From Babesia bovis T2Bo (lineage: Eukaryota; Apicomplexa; Aconoidasida; Piroplasmida; Babesiidae), in assembly GCF_000165395.2 (NCBI RefSeq), contig NC_010574.1:1426001-1490000 (forward strand): 64,000 bases of DNA, written 5' to 3'. Made by a program: the position numbers and the translations under genes. Of the stretch, positions 9,647-20,111 are shown one piece after another. The notes under the pieces were generated by a model that did no database searches, was not told the DNA's origin, and saw only the letters and a program-made list of their open reading frames with translations. Each line of letters starts with the position of its first letter. Position 1 is the stretch's first letter.

Positions 9647-11680
9647 TCATTTGTCCTTCAATCGTAGCTTCTTGCGTGCAAATGGAATGGCGTCAAAGGG
9701 CATCAACGGCTCACGCATATACACCCCAACGCCAGAACATGTCTCTATACAAATACTAAGCTCCAAAGCACCAGCTAATGCAATGAAACCCAGGCCTTTG
9801 AAACATAAGTCAGACGTAGCATGGTCCCAGCCACTGCCGACAACATTAACCTGATGTCTAGTGGTATCTACCCGATTAGGCAACACATGTTTCCTTATGT
9901 CGTCCACCGAGCCTTCGAGAGGCCCCTCCCGATCTGACGTGTTGCTCTCATCCGATGTCAATATACCATCTTCACACTCCGTGCCATAAAATATACGGGC
10001 ATCACCAAATGGTGATTTAGAAAGAAACTGAGCAATACGATTAGTACGAACAACTGCAACCTTAACACGCTTAGAAAAGTAAGGGGTAAAAAACCAAGGA
10101 CGACCTTTAGTAACATCGATGCGTACAAATGGGCCTATCAACAAACTGCTGCCACAAGCTACACGAAGTGGTTTAGCAGCACCCAAAGAAGCAGGTACAG
10201 CCATCTTCAACTCATCGGGAGTCAAATAGGATGTGAAGGCATTAGGAACAACTATACCAGGAGTGTCATACATCTCAAACCCAGGACCCGTGTCAATGCG
10301 TAACGGCCTTAAAGTAGTACCCGGCACCACGCTAGTCGATAACAAGGCACGCTTAGAAGCAGCGATATCAGACTTGCGTTCATCCGAACACGATACCAAA
10401 TTTGATAAACGATTGATAAACGTTGATTTGCCAGTATTTGTAGCACCAACGAAGAATATCTTGCTGCGCCTCCGGTAAGCGTCGTCCAATAGAACACTTA
10501 GAAATAAATTAACACCAGAACCGGTACGCGAGCTCAATAAAAATATGTGACGTGGTTTAAGACCTAAATCGGGAGCACGTGATTTAACATAGCGGTGTAC
10601 ATAAGCTATCAAACGCTTACGACTGTGAGGTGGAAGCAAGTCAACCTTGTTCAGTACTATGTAAAAATGGCTATCAGAAGTCCGCTGAGCACGACGTGAT
10701 GCTATGAGCTCTGCTAAACCATCTTCAAAATGTATATCCAACGCATCTAACATATAGACAACAGTTACGTTCCTAGTGGCATTCAGAGAAAGCGCATTGC
10801 GAATTATAGCAACAGTCTCCCGAGCGGCATCCGTGGCATCAGCGCCAACAGCGATGTCTGAATTGTTAAAAATTAAACCGCTACTCATACTGGAACAACG
10901 ACGACATCGAGCGTGACCACCAGATTCACGAATGGAGGCCATCACTAAAGGGTCAATGTAACCAGGAGATTGCAAGTTCCCACTTTGTAAACGAATGCCA
11001 CAACCAATGCAAGTAGAAGCATCAGTAGCAATGTCAAATTGCTGTACCAGGTTTTTCCAAGCGTCGCCACTCGGTTTCACACGGGGTTCCTCCAATGAGG
11101 CAATGAGTTCCTTCATATTAGGGCCTTCCATACGCTCACGCCTGAGCTCGGCTTGAGCGATGCCCACCATCTCCTCATTACTGATGTCATCAACCAACTC
11201 GCCACTGTTGCGGTATCGATTGGCATCGGATCCCCAATGAGTAGCGGCAAGTAAGGTATCATCGACGTCGGAACTAAAAGGGATGTCTGTGCATTCATCT
11301 CCATATTGACTGCGATATTTGTCAGCGTCACTGAGAACAGGCGATGCAGTGTCTGATAGGGCTGAATCATCTAGGGATTCCTTGGTCACGGACCCTGGAG
11401 ATATGTCTCCTGAAATCTTGTGAATGGAGGCATAGGAACCACCCAAACCACGGTCTACATGTATCTCAGGAGATTCAGTGTCCGATATGTCCAAGTCGCC
11501 CTCTAACTCCGATATTCGCTGGAGGATATCAGGAGTTAAAGGCGACCTTCCATGCCTATTGTGACGAATGGCACGTGAAAATGCTAAATGTAACCCACTG
11601 TCAACAGTATAACGACTACCCAAGGCTGATGCTAGACTGGAGAATAAGGAAACAGATGTAAGGGTTATATTGATACACAT
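9647..11680 (-). CDS. Circularly permuted GTPase, YqeH/NOA1-like
   Basis: YqeH/NOA1 GTPases assist small-subunit ribosome assembly in bacteria and organelles. The permuted order of GTPase motifs is visible: NKVDLLP (G4) and the SSRTGSGV region (G5-like) come before GATNTGKSTFIN (P-loop, G1) and DTPG (G3). A zinc-ribbon-like motif with CIGCG and CRRC lies upstream near residues 215-260. The upstream 200 residues are acidic and low in complexity. The open frame extends to 11746, but its first codon there is TTG; the first in-frame ATG is at 11680 (MCINITLTSVSLFSSLASALG), a hydrophobic start that could be an organelle signal. An additional 5' intron is possible. The length of about 677 residues is longer than bacterial YqeH because of the acidic insert. 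Confidence 0.85.
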   Translation of the reverse strand: MCINITLTSVSLFSSLASALGSRYTVDSGLHLAFSRAIRHNRHGRSPLTPDILQRISELEGDLDISDTESPEIHVDRGLGGSYASIHKISGDISPGSVTKESLDDSALSDTASPVLSDADKYRSQYGDECTDIPFSSDVDDTLLAATHWGSDANRYRNSGELVDDISNEEMVGIAQAELRRERMEGPNMKELIASLEEPRVKPSGDAWKNLVQQFDIATDASTCIGCGIRLQSGNLQSPGYIDPLVMASIRESGGHARCRRCSSMSSGLIFNNSDIAVGADATDAARETVAIIRNALSLNATRNVTVVYMLDALDIHFEDGLAELIASRRAQRTSDSHFYIVLNKVDLLPPHSRKRLIAYVHRYVKSRAPDLGLKPRHIFLLSSRTGSGVNLFLSVLLDDAYRRRSKIFFVGATNTGKSTFINRLSNLVSCSDERKSDIAASKRALLSTSVVPGTTLRPLRIDTGPGFEMYDTPGIVVPNAFTSYLTPDELKMAVPASLGAAKPLRVACGSSLLIGPFVRIDVTKGRPWFFTPYFSKRVKVAVVRTNRIAQFLSKSPFGDARIFYGTECEDGILTSDESNTSDREGPLEGSVDDIRKHVLPNRVDTTRHQVNVVGSGWDHATSDLCFKGLGFIALAGALELSICIETCSGVGVYMREPLMPFDAIPFARKKLRLKDK

Positions 11681-11747
11681 TAGCTTAAAGTGACCTACAC
11701 ACCTCAAACACCATGACAGAGCATATCGCAACTTAGAAACACACAAA

Positions 11748-12691
11748 ATGGATTGGATACAATCAGCATTGAATCAATCTGATAGTAGCGATGAAGAAGA
11801 TGTGGAATCCTCATTAGTAGCCCCGGAAAATGCAAATCCAGTGCAACTCAATCGCGATGTTAACCTGGAAACTAGTAATGACGATATACAGACAGATAGA
11901 GGTTCCGTGTCCACGGAGAGTGCTAATACATTGCCAGGAGGACCTATGTTCACTATAGCAACAGCTACAAGGAAAGTAGATGACTTCACCAAAGCTGAGC
12001 ATATCAAAATCAATCTACCAACGGATGACCTGTTGCAACAAAGTGAACAAACACCAATATCGCAAACGAATGCCAGCAAAACCACTAATCACGCTCCACC
12101 TAAAATCATAACGGCAAATGACTTGGAAGCTACCTCATCACTAGTTGAAGATACCGAAACGAATATACAAGAACCCGAAATTACAACATCAATGGATACA
12201 CTAGAAATCATGCAAAGATTTAACATGATGCATAGCGATTCTAAAGTTAAAGCACCCAAACGAGGAGATGTAGGTTCTATTGCACAAGGATTACATAGTT
12301 ACAGTGGTTTGGAGGTAATATAAAGATAACGGAAATACACGCAGACGACCTGCGAATGGGTAGCACGTAAGTATAGATGAAACGTGATATCAGCACTCAG
12401 AGAGAAAAATGCCAGATACTCCACCTCAAAAGCAGCGTTGCTAGAAGGAAGAACTGCTTTTAAAGCACCCACAAGGCAACTTGAAACAGATGATGGACAT
12501 GTGCTGACATCAAATGTATTGAGGAAAACATCTAAACGTAAACATCAGGTAGGATACATATAATAGACTCAAAATCGTAACAGATAAGCTGGTTAGCAGC
12601 AGATGCACAAGAACGTGAGCTGGAGCTACTAGAACGTACTGCACAAGCACGTAAAACTAAACATGAAACACAAATGAAATACGGTTGGTAG
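11748..12691 (+). CDS. PRCC-like protein (splicing / mitotic checkpoint family)
   Basis: The long first exon encodes an acidic Ser/Asp/Thr-rich stretch (MDWIQSALNQSDSSDEEDVE). The last exon, after the intron ending at about 12585, encodes ISWLAADAQERELELLERT and then KTKHETQMKYGW-stop. That closely resembles the C-terminal box of PRCC proteins, which ends in a short QAKYG(F/W) motif. The middle exon (LREKNARYSTSKAALLEGRTAF) has the conserved basic character. I read four exons; the first intron, about 12308-12345, has ambiguous borders. Human PRCC associates with splicing factors, and the role here is inferred only. The start codon is 67 bases from the divergent YqeH ATG, so a shared promoter is likely. 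Confidence 0.68.
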
Positions 12692-12779
12692 TAATACTAC
12701 ACCGTGAACTCAACATTTTTAATGTACATATGTAGCCACCTAGGATATGTATTATCAAAAAACCTTAAGATACTGCGAT

Positions 12780-13851
12780 TTATGGCATAGGCATCGGAAG
12801 AGGTGGCATGAAACCTTGAGAAGGCGGCATGCCCATGCCACCAGGAGGGTAGAATGGACCTGCACTATCCAGAGGACCCGGAGGTGGCATACCATAAGAG
12901 TAACTAGGAGGTGCAGGCCGATACCCAGATGGATTGCTATACGATGCACGACGAGTGCGAGTAAAATAATTCTTTCGTGGACGACGAGGGCTATAGTAAC
13001 GCGATAACAAGCTCCGCGAAGTGCTGCGAGGGAAGTACCACGAAACGTGGAAGTAAAACATATCCATTAAACGGGCATTCTTGGCATCTCGAATGTATAT
13101 GCGACGACGCATGTAGTCATAAGCGTCAATGTCCAGGAACTTAACCATATATATCGGTGGCATCTCCTTAGACAACTCCTCATAAGTGAAAATGTCATAA
13201 GTGGACTCGTCAATGTACGACGACATGTACGTCCGTAATGTACCAATAAGTTCAGTACTTGGCAAATGACGTGATGTATCAAATACACGGAATAACATAT
13301 ACATCGATGCCTTCATTTCATCAGTGGTATTGCCAGCGCCAGGGTAAGATGAAGTGGACCAGTTGCTACCCGATAGGTCAATACTCCTAAATGAGTTGGT
13401 CGACGTAGCATCGCCAGCGAGTTCATCCTCATCATTGTTGTCCACAGCACTGGAATGTGCATAATCCAGAGCCTTATCTCCAACCTCTACATTGTCAGTT
13501 GAGACTGTGGAATCATCTTGATATTCAGAGTCTGGAGAGGCATTGTCTTCCTCTGGATTGGATGCAGTCACGACCTCTGTTGTAACAGTAGATTTTGATT
13601 TGGGCCTGGCCTGCATAGTGTCATCATGTCTAAATCAAACAAAATACCAAAATTGACGTAAATCGAGTTCCATGTCCATTGAAACGTGAAGTATCACTAA
13701 ATGTGTAAGCTTCAAGTGAATGTGGAGCACGGAATCCAGTGTTGTACAATGAACTAGATATATGGATACCAGAATTACCACACCTAAATGCAACAATAGT
13801 TCGCAAGAATAACAATAAATGTAAATATATCAATGTGGCGACCAACGCCAT
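12780..13851 (-). CDS. Secreted proline-rich protein, unknown family
   Basis: Two exons joined across a 37-base intron (13611-13647) give about 344 residues. Exon 1 encodes a signal peptide (MALVATLIYLHLLLFLRTIVA) followed by FRCGNSGIHISSSLYNTGF. I chose ATG 13851 because the frame upstream has only non-ATG codons. A long acidic Ser/Thr/Asp region follows, then a likely folded segment (MYMLFRVFDTSRHLPSTELIG ... IDAYDYMRRRIYIRDAKNA), a basic patch rich in Arg and Ser, and a Pro/Gly/Met-rich tail (PPGGMGMPPSQGFMPPLPMP). There is no transmembrane segment after the signal, so the product is probably secreted into an organelle or the host. I recognise no family. Confidence 0.75.
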
Positions 13852-14096
13852 AATCAACTATACGTTTCTCGTACATTATAATCTAGACAGGAAGCTATAG
13901 CTACATACATACGCACACCATAATACCGTTCGTTCAAGGGAACCATGGGGGATTGCCATGTAACTACAATAGGATAACACATATAGTTTCACTCGCTTAC
14001 ACATTTTAATAAACACATAGATAGTATCTGTACCGCGCGAAACAGTGTTGATTCGGCGCGCATGAGGCCAGCAGTGTCCTCGCAAAACTTGGACTA

Positions 14097-15209
14097 ATGG
14101 AATCCGATGACGCAACCCCTTTGAATTTCGATGAATGGAATGGTGGGTCTATATGTATTCTAGTAATGGTGCCCAGGAGATTGTACACTATGGCAGCATG
14201 CCATCTGCGGAAGTGCAGCTGGAGTCATGGAGCATACACTCCTGTTCCCACTGGATACACTGAAAACAAGACTACAATGCGGATGGTGTAACCAAGAACG
14301 TAAAACTATAGCTTCTGTGTTAGAACGGGGGTTTGGTGCGTGCTCCCTGAGTCCTCCGCAAACAAGAATATACGGACAACTATACAGAGGATGTAATATA
14401 ATGGCCGTAGGATGTATACCAGCACACGTGCTGTACTTCACAGCATACGAAGTATTGAAAAAAGTGGTAAACGTGCCCATGGCAGGAGCTATCGCCACCG
14501 TATGCCATGATGCAATATTGACCCCGGCTGACGTTATTAAACAGCGCCTTCAAGTAGGATCGTATCGCAATTCATTCCACTGCGTAGCACAAATCATGCG
14601 CTACGAGGGTATCAAGTCATTTTATCGCAGTTTGCCAGTGGCACTATTCATGAACATGCCATACAACGCAGTCTTGGTAGGCATCAATGACTTCTTGCTA
14701 AATCGCCACCCCGGAGGGGCCAATAACCGCAGCATCCGAACTTACTTCCTATATGCAGGTAAGTAGATATATAACTAAACCCGGTAGCGTGTATATGAAA
14801 ATATGTGATTGCGATAATTATGTGTCAATGTTAACTGTGGATATGCCCTCATTATCGGCCTTGAATGCCGACAAAGTTGGCTGCTAATTTATCACAGGCA
14901 TCGGAGGAGCTGTGGCAGGAGCTATTACTAACCCAATCGATGTCATCAAAACACATATGCAGACGCAACAGTGCTACCGAAAGGACAAAGATCCAAGTAG
15001 ACCTGTATATACCGTAAGTTGTGCTATATATACTATATAACGCGCAGAACCCAGCAAACACAGCTCTCGCATTATATCGAGAGTATGGATTCCGCATCTT
15101 CTGGAGAGGTACCGTTACACGAATGTGTATATGTCTCCCGGCAGCAGCCATATCATGGGGAACGTACTCAACACTAAAAAACGCATTCCGCAATTTTAAT
15201 AACGGGTGA
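14097..15209 (+). CDS. Mitochondrial carrier, mitoferrin-like
   Basis: This is an SLC25 carrier of the inner mitochondrial membrane. The three carrier signatures are FPLDTLKTRLQ, TPADVIKQRLQ and NPIDVIKTHMQ, one per repeat. The second repeat shows FYRSLPVALFMNMPYNAV, which resembles the MNIPF motif of iron carriers (mitoferrin/MRS3-4); the substrate is therefore a guess. Four exons: introns at 14163-14196 (34), 14759-14897 (139) and 15014-15047 (34). The first intron is needed to join ICIL to HAICGSAAGVMEH. The length is about 300 residues, normal for the family. The stop lies 4 bases from the stop of the opposing 15214 gene. Confidence 0.87.
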
Positions 15210-15213
15210 CATA

Positions 15214-15588
15214 CTATAGCTTAATCACGCCACTATCTAACGCGCGCTTGACACCTGCGATAACCTCAAGGGTAGCCTCATCACTGGGCTTTAAAAACTC
15301 GCCAGGCTTCTTAGGCTTAGAGCCCTTGGCTTTCCCAGGACCGTTAGCCTTAACGACCTTGTGCGATTTGGTACGCTTAGCACGTAAAGCATTTGCAACA
15401 CGAGCTGCATCCTCAATAGAAGTTGCCTTGCGACGTTCAATCTCTGATACTAAACGACGAGGTAAACCGCGCTTGACTTTTGCAAGCTCTTGATATGCAG
15501 CAACGGGGTCAACGGATACAGAAGATACCGATGGGTCAGAGTGCCTTGAGACACCGGAAGCCACAGATGTGCGCGTACGTGGTGCCAT
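15214..15588 (-). CDS. Small basic hypothetical protein
   Basis: A 124-residue protein starting MAPRTRTSVASGVSRH at ATG 15588. The frame is open to 15708, but the upstream part looks like untranslated sequence and has only non-ATG starts. It is Lys/Arg/Ala-rich, including RRLVSEIERRKATSIEDAARV and HKVVKANGPGKAKGSKPKKPGEF, which suggests a nucleic-acid-associated protein. No domain is recognised and there is no signal peptide. Coding use is regular and the frame is clean, so I think it is real. Its stop faces the mitoferrin-like stop 4 bases away, and it is divergent from the 14-3-3 gene. Confidence 0.65.
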   Translation of the reverse strand: MAPRTRTSVASGVSRHSDPSVSSVSVDPVAAYQELAKVKRGLPRRLVSEIERRKATSIEDAARVANALRAKRTKSHKVVKANGPGKAKGSKPKKPGEFLKPSDEATLEVIAGVKRALDSGVIKL

Positions 15589-15984
15589 AGTAACGCAATA
15601 AGTATAAGAAAATAAATGTAGACAGAGCTTATAACATATAGGAACAATGTGTAGACAACAGATAAATATACCCGTTGGAAGATGAATCAAGCCACACACT
15701 AGTACCAACTGTTACCATATTCAGTAACTAAATGCAAGCAAAAGGAGCATCGTGAATCGAGTCTCAACCTCAGCCAACGACAGCGTGAGAGCAACGTTAA
15801 AGCGCTGTGTGGCATCCCCACTGAGTCACTCGAGGAGGGTATCCATGTATCAACTCACAATACTGGAAAACGGGACGCCACACTCCGATTTTTACAGAAG
15901 CTGGTATTTTAAAGCGAAATAAAGCAGTAGACTCACAGGAATCTACACCAGCGTAGTACACTGTATAGGATTTAACACGTCAAA
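15589..15984 (+). promoter_or_regulatory. Divergent upstream region of 15214 gene and 14-3-3
   Basis: 396 bases between divergent ATG codons. The frame upstream of the small basic gene is open to 15708 but looks untranslated. The part near 15740-15860 is comparatively GC-rich. No motif is claimed; promoter function follows only from the divergent arrangement. Confidence 0.35.
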
Positions 15985-16828
15985 ATGGCCGAAGAGATCA
16001 CACAGCGCCTGAAGCTTACCTGCAGCGCCAAGCTCGCAGAACAGGCGGAACGTTACGATGGTAATTCAATTACACATTTGAAGTAGTCATACGACTTAGA
16101 AATGGCTGATGCCATGAAGGCATTGGTGGAAACTTGCATCACCGGTAAAGAGGAACTGACCGTTGAAGAGCGTAACCTACTCGTAAGTCAGTGTAACAAT
16201 TCTTGATACCATCCAGTCTGTCGCATACAAGAACGCTGTGGGATCCAGACGCGCTTCATGGCGTATTGTCAGTGGCGTTGAGCAGAAGGAAGCCAGCAAG
16301 AACAACGTCGTCCAGCAGAATCTGGCTGCGACGTACAGACTCAAAATTGAAAAGGAACTGACACAAATATGTTCCAACATATTGACATTGCTCAACGACC
16401 GTTTGATTCCAGCCACCACCGATAGCGAGAGCCAGGTGTTCTACCACAAGATGAAGGGTGACTACTACCGCTACATCAGCGAGTTCTCATGTGATCAGGA
16501 GAAGGCCCAGGCATCTGCATCGGCCAAGGAGTCTTACCAAAAGGCTACTGAGATCGCAGAAACTGAATTGAAGTCAACCCATCCCATCAGGTTGGGTCTT
16601 GCACTCAATTTCTCCGTGTTCTTCTACGAAATTCTCAACAAGCCTCATGAAGCCTGCGAAATGGCTAAACGCGCATTCGACGAGGCCATCACAGAGTTTG
16701 ACAGTGTCAGCGAGGACAGTTACAAAGATAGCACACTTATCATGCAGCTGCTCCGCGACAACCTTACATTATGGGCAACCGACATCCAAAACGATGCCGT
16801 TGGAGACAAGCCCAAAGCAGAGGAGTAA
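15985..16828 (+). CDS. 14-3-3 phosphoserine/phosphothreonine-binding protein
   Basis: 14-3-3 dimers bind phosphorylated partners in the cytosol and nucleus. Hallmarks are [23 protein letters not shown], the helix [15 protein letters not shown], the groove segment [19 protein letters not shown] and the C-terminal [12 protein letters not shown]. Three exons: introns at 16061-16099 (39 bases) and 16183-16216 (34). The first exon ([11 protein letters not shown]) carries the dimerisation helix. The product is about 257 residues, normal for the family, and ends with a short acidic tail. No key residue appears to be missing. Confidence 0.96.
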
Positions 16829-17026
16829 TGTAACCCCTGCCTAAATATACAAAAGAGATCTTAAACCTGGAGAAATACCGGACCCAGTAGCTCTCATAAA
16901 ACAGAATAAAAAATATAGACACAGAGGCTATGTCCAGCAAGCTTGCCCTTAATGTAACAGCTAGGCAACCTAAAATTAAACAGAGTGCGCTTTAATTAGA
17001 CACCAACTACAAATATTGATAAAAGT

Positions 17027-17775
17027 TCAACGTGAAGTGATAGACATGGGAATGCGCTCAATAGCATACTTGTGGTTAGCGACGTACATTATAGGCACAC
17101 CAGGAATCCTACGAATGCGACGCTTCAAGTCGCGGTCGTTAGTAGCCACGATGTAACACTTGTGCTGAACATTTTTTAACCAGTAACAACAAAACATACA
17201 GTAGTCACACGCTCAACAATGCAGTCGTCCGCGTAAGTACCAGTGTGAACACAAGTAAGACGAGAAACACGAGGATCCTTCACTAGCTGTAGAGCTAATC
17301 TGTAACGGTGACCTAGCTTCTCAAGCTCAGCAATAACACAATCAGTGACACACACAATGCCTGGAAGATATTAGACAACCCTGATATAACATACACTTGG
17401 CAATTAGGCAGTCCAACATCCCCTTGTGGAGATCTAACTTGTTCTGAATAGAGGCATTCACAAAGTTAGTGTCAACGATAACTTGATATGGTGGCACGAG
17501 GTTCTCATTATAATTAAAGAACATGCCAGAGTGCACCTTAGGGCTGTGTATAGATGTACACAGAAACCTCCAAACCTACGCTTCAACCAGTGGTTCTACC
17601 TTGTCCTCCTTAACAATAGCCTTCACATTAGCACTGGAACAGGTGTTATGAGTGGAACAACAAAACCCACATTCGAGAATCCTTAGGGCTCATACGACGC
17701 TTAACCTCAGCAAACTTGCGAGTCTTCTTTGCCTTGCCCTAGAGAAATTGTGTAGTCATTTTTTTAACATACCAT
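17027..17775 (-). CDS. FCF1: FCF1 (Utp24) PIN-domain rRNA processing nuclease
   Basis: FCF1 is the small-subunit processome nuclease that cleaves pre-rRNA at sites A1/A2 in the nucleolus. The start is [23 protein letters not shown]. The PIN domain follows: [22 protein letters not shown], then [18 protein letters not shown] sequence, [32 protein letters not shown] and [14 protein letters not shown]. The acidic residues of VDTNF, TDC, YADD and NDRD match the PIN active site. The gene is split into at least five small exons and has about 195 residues. Exon 1 is the ATG alone (17773-17775), followed by a 34-base intron (17739-17772). Only fragments of it sit in open frames, so it is easy to miss. 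Confidence 0.88.
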
Positions 17776-17850
17776 AATGTAAATTATGGGTGGCCAGTAA
17801 AATATAGACTGCCAAGCACTACCAAATGAAACAAGCACGTCGCGCGGGTA

Positions 17851-18349
17851 CTAAAAATTGCGGTGTAAGCTCTTCAGACGACTAGATATGTCCCTTAATA
17901 AACCTTCATTGCTGTCATAACACTGAACGGCACACCTCTCCATAGAAACTGATGCTGATTCGGTATCACCTGAGCCCTTGCTCGAGTACTTTTCCACACA
18001 ACGCTAACATGAATTATGCCATGTAAATATATACACATACCTTCTGGCAACTTAAAAGAGCATCCTGAAGCTGGTTCAACTCTGTCTGAACAGCATTACC
18101 AAAACGCTCCGGGCGTTCCTGGCACTGCTTAACACAGTCACCAATCTTCTCGAGATTATCGTCACCAGTGTCAAAACAACGCACACAACATTCAAAAGCG
18201 CCTTTCTGGAGAGGTAGGCTCATACGAGTTACCTCACCAAGCATGGCGTCCACCTCTTTCTGGAAGGCTTCCGCGCGTCCCATGAGACCCACGGAACTGC
18301 CAGAACTAGAGGACGATGCCCCGCTATCTGAAGAACTAAACCAACCCAT
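17851..18349 (-). CDS. FAM136A/DUF842-like cysteine protein
   Basis: Two exons joined over a 37-base intron (18004-18040) give 153 residues. The body shows paired cysteines in CCVRCFDTGDDNLEKIGDCVKQC and, in exon 2, RCAVQCYDSNEGLLRDI. This is the CxxxC pattern of FAM136A (DUF842), a small, mainly mitochondrial family of unknown biochemical role. The first 25 residues are a Ser-rich linker (MGWFSSSDSGASSSSSG). MGWFSS could offer an N-terminal glycine for myristoylation, but this is speculative. It lies between FCF1 and H2A.Z on the same strand. Confidence 0.75.
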
Positions 18350-18458
18350 CTAAACAAGATTACTAATAACAGTTTTAAATTTGTCGGGTAATCCACTGAA
18401 ACTACGGCACACAGTGAAGCTCAGTCGGGAGGGCTAAAGCGCCTTCTAATAAATAGGC

Positions 18459-18984
18459 CTACACGCGACGTGGAGGTTGAGGCTGTGGAGGCTTAACAAG
18501 AACCTGAGGAGGAACCTTGTTCATCAAAGCCTTGTGAATGTGAGGAATGACACCACCACCAGCAATAGTAGCCTTGATCAATGTGTCCAACTCTTCATCA
18601 CCCCTAATGGCCAACTGCAAGTGACGAGGAGTAATACGCTTGACCTTCAAATCCTTAGAAGCGTTACCAGCCAACTCCAACACCTCAGCAGTCAAATACT
18701 CCAAAATGGCACTGGTGTACACAGCAGCAGTGGAACCCACACGACCGTCAGCGGAAATGCGAGACTTGAGCATACGGTGAACCCTACCAACAGGGAACTG
18801 AAGACCAGCACGTGCAGCACGACTCATAGGAGTCTTCTTGCCCTTGCCAGCACCTAAAAGCAATATGACAAAACAGAAATAAAATAAACACACCAGCCTT
18901 GCCTTTACCACCCTTACCCAAACCGCCAACCTTACCACCTATCTTGCCACCAATTTTACCACCAATCTTGCCGCCGGCGTCCAT
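18459..18984 (-). CDS. H2A.Z: Histone variant H2A.Z
   Basis: This is a histone H2A family core ([54 protein letters not shown]) with H2A.Z marks: the [26 protein letters not shown] docking region and a short Pro-rich tail. The N-terminal tail has four GGK-type repeats (residues about 4-20), as in other apicomplexan H2A.Z; these lysines are acetylation targets in relatives. One 40-base intron (18854-18893) splits the tail from the fold. Unlike replication-type histones in many eukaryotes, the gene has an intron, consistent with a variant. Confidence 0.93.
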
Positions 18985-19307
18985 TTTTATAATAAGCTAC
19001 TTGGTACCCGAAATATGGCTAGTGGGATAGATAGCACACACGATGCAAATTTGTGTGAGATAAATGAAATTTGACGTGTAACGTTTAGTAATTATGCACA
19101 CACGAATAGATGTGTAAAAATTACGTTTTAATTTAGAATGAATAATAGAACACCGTGCAGGATGCAAATAGCCAATTCACCACAGGAGGATACCACCCTA
19201 CATATTACACCCCTCAGGCACCAATTTAACAAATAAAAATAAAGTGTGTTGAATCATAATATTGGTTAATTTTATTTTAGTATAATGTCATATAGGTGTC
19301 CAATAAC
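18985..19307 (-). other. Intergenic: H2A.Z upstream / TRAPPC5 downstream
   Basis: 323 bases, AT-rich, between the H2A.Z start and the TRAPPC5-like stop, on the same strand. It should hold the H2A.Z promoter and the TRAPPC5 3' end. I see no gene. Confidence 0.4.
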
Positions 19308-20065
19308 CTAACATTCGCGATCAATCACACTCTGCTCAAATTGAATAAGAAGAGTTACGATATGAGCTTGGCTGCTATCTTGAATATTATACGCAGAGAC
19401 AGTTGCAGGCTTCATATAAAATAAATTCCCAAAAGGTGCTATTCAACTTACAAATTCAGACCATCTCAATATTCCCTCAACTATGCCAGCCACAAAAGAT
19501 GCGCAACTAGTGTGCTGAAGATCCTGCACTAATTTAATAGTTATATCTCATCTTTACCTTGGGTGTACTGATGTACTTGGTGATCTGCAGGTCGCCATCG
19601 TTGATCATATCTTAACAAGTGTGCAGCCATAATAGATTCACACTTACACTCACTAGGGTCGTCCTTGCCTTTTAGCAGGATTGCATGGTGATTGAAAAGA
19701 TGCTTCCACACAGTTGTTGATATAAATGATAAAATAGACACTATGTTTGTGTAACGCTTGGTGCAACGCTCACGAGTGCTCAGCATCTCGAGAAGACGAG
19801 GTCCAATGTCTACTCCCAGCCCGTGAAGCCTGTAATGTGTCATATATTATCCCAGTGGACACACCGCTGTGTAAAGCTGGAATCACGCGTGGCAGTGTAC
19901 ATACAATACTGGACCATCTCACTGAATAAAAAGCAATAGGCACTCAAGCTAACCTAAACAAGGTGCACATTAGATATACAAATTATATACCTTCGTCTTA
20001 GGACGGACGAGAGGCTCGCCCAAAACGTGACGGACGGAAGGTCCGTCAGTACCACTAGCGTCCAT
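19308..20065 (-). CDS. TRAPP complex subunit TRAPPC5/Trs31-like
   Basis: TRAPPC5 is a core subunit of the TRAPP tethering complex at the Golgi. Six exons joined by 34-42-base introns encode about 190 residues. Exon 2 reads VSLSAYCFLFSEMVQYC, exon 3 VDIGPRLLEMLSTRER and SILSFISTTVWKHLF, and exon 4 YMINDGDLQITKYISTPK. Exon 5 reads CASFVAGIVEGILR and the last exon ends HIVTLLIQFEQSVIDREC. These match in order the conserved blocks of the Trs31 family. I fixed the exon borders by keeping frame: for example the donor after GAG-T gives SEYMIND, and an acceptor at TGCAG gives PKDLQHTS. Open frames alone show only the third exon. Confidence 0.82.
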
Positions 20066-20111
20066 CACACATAAGACAAGGAAATATAATTACAGTCTAA
20101 CAGTCTGAAAA

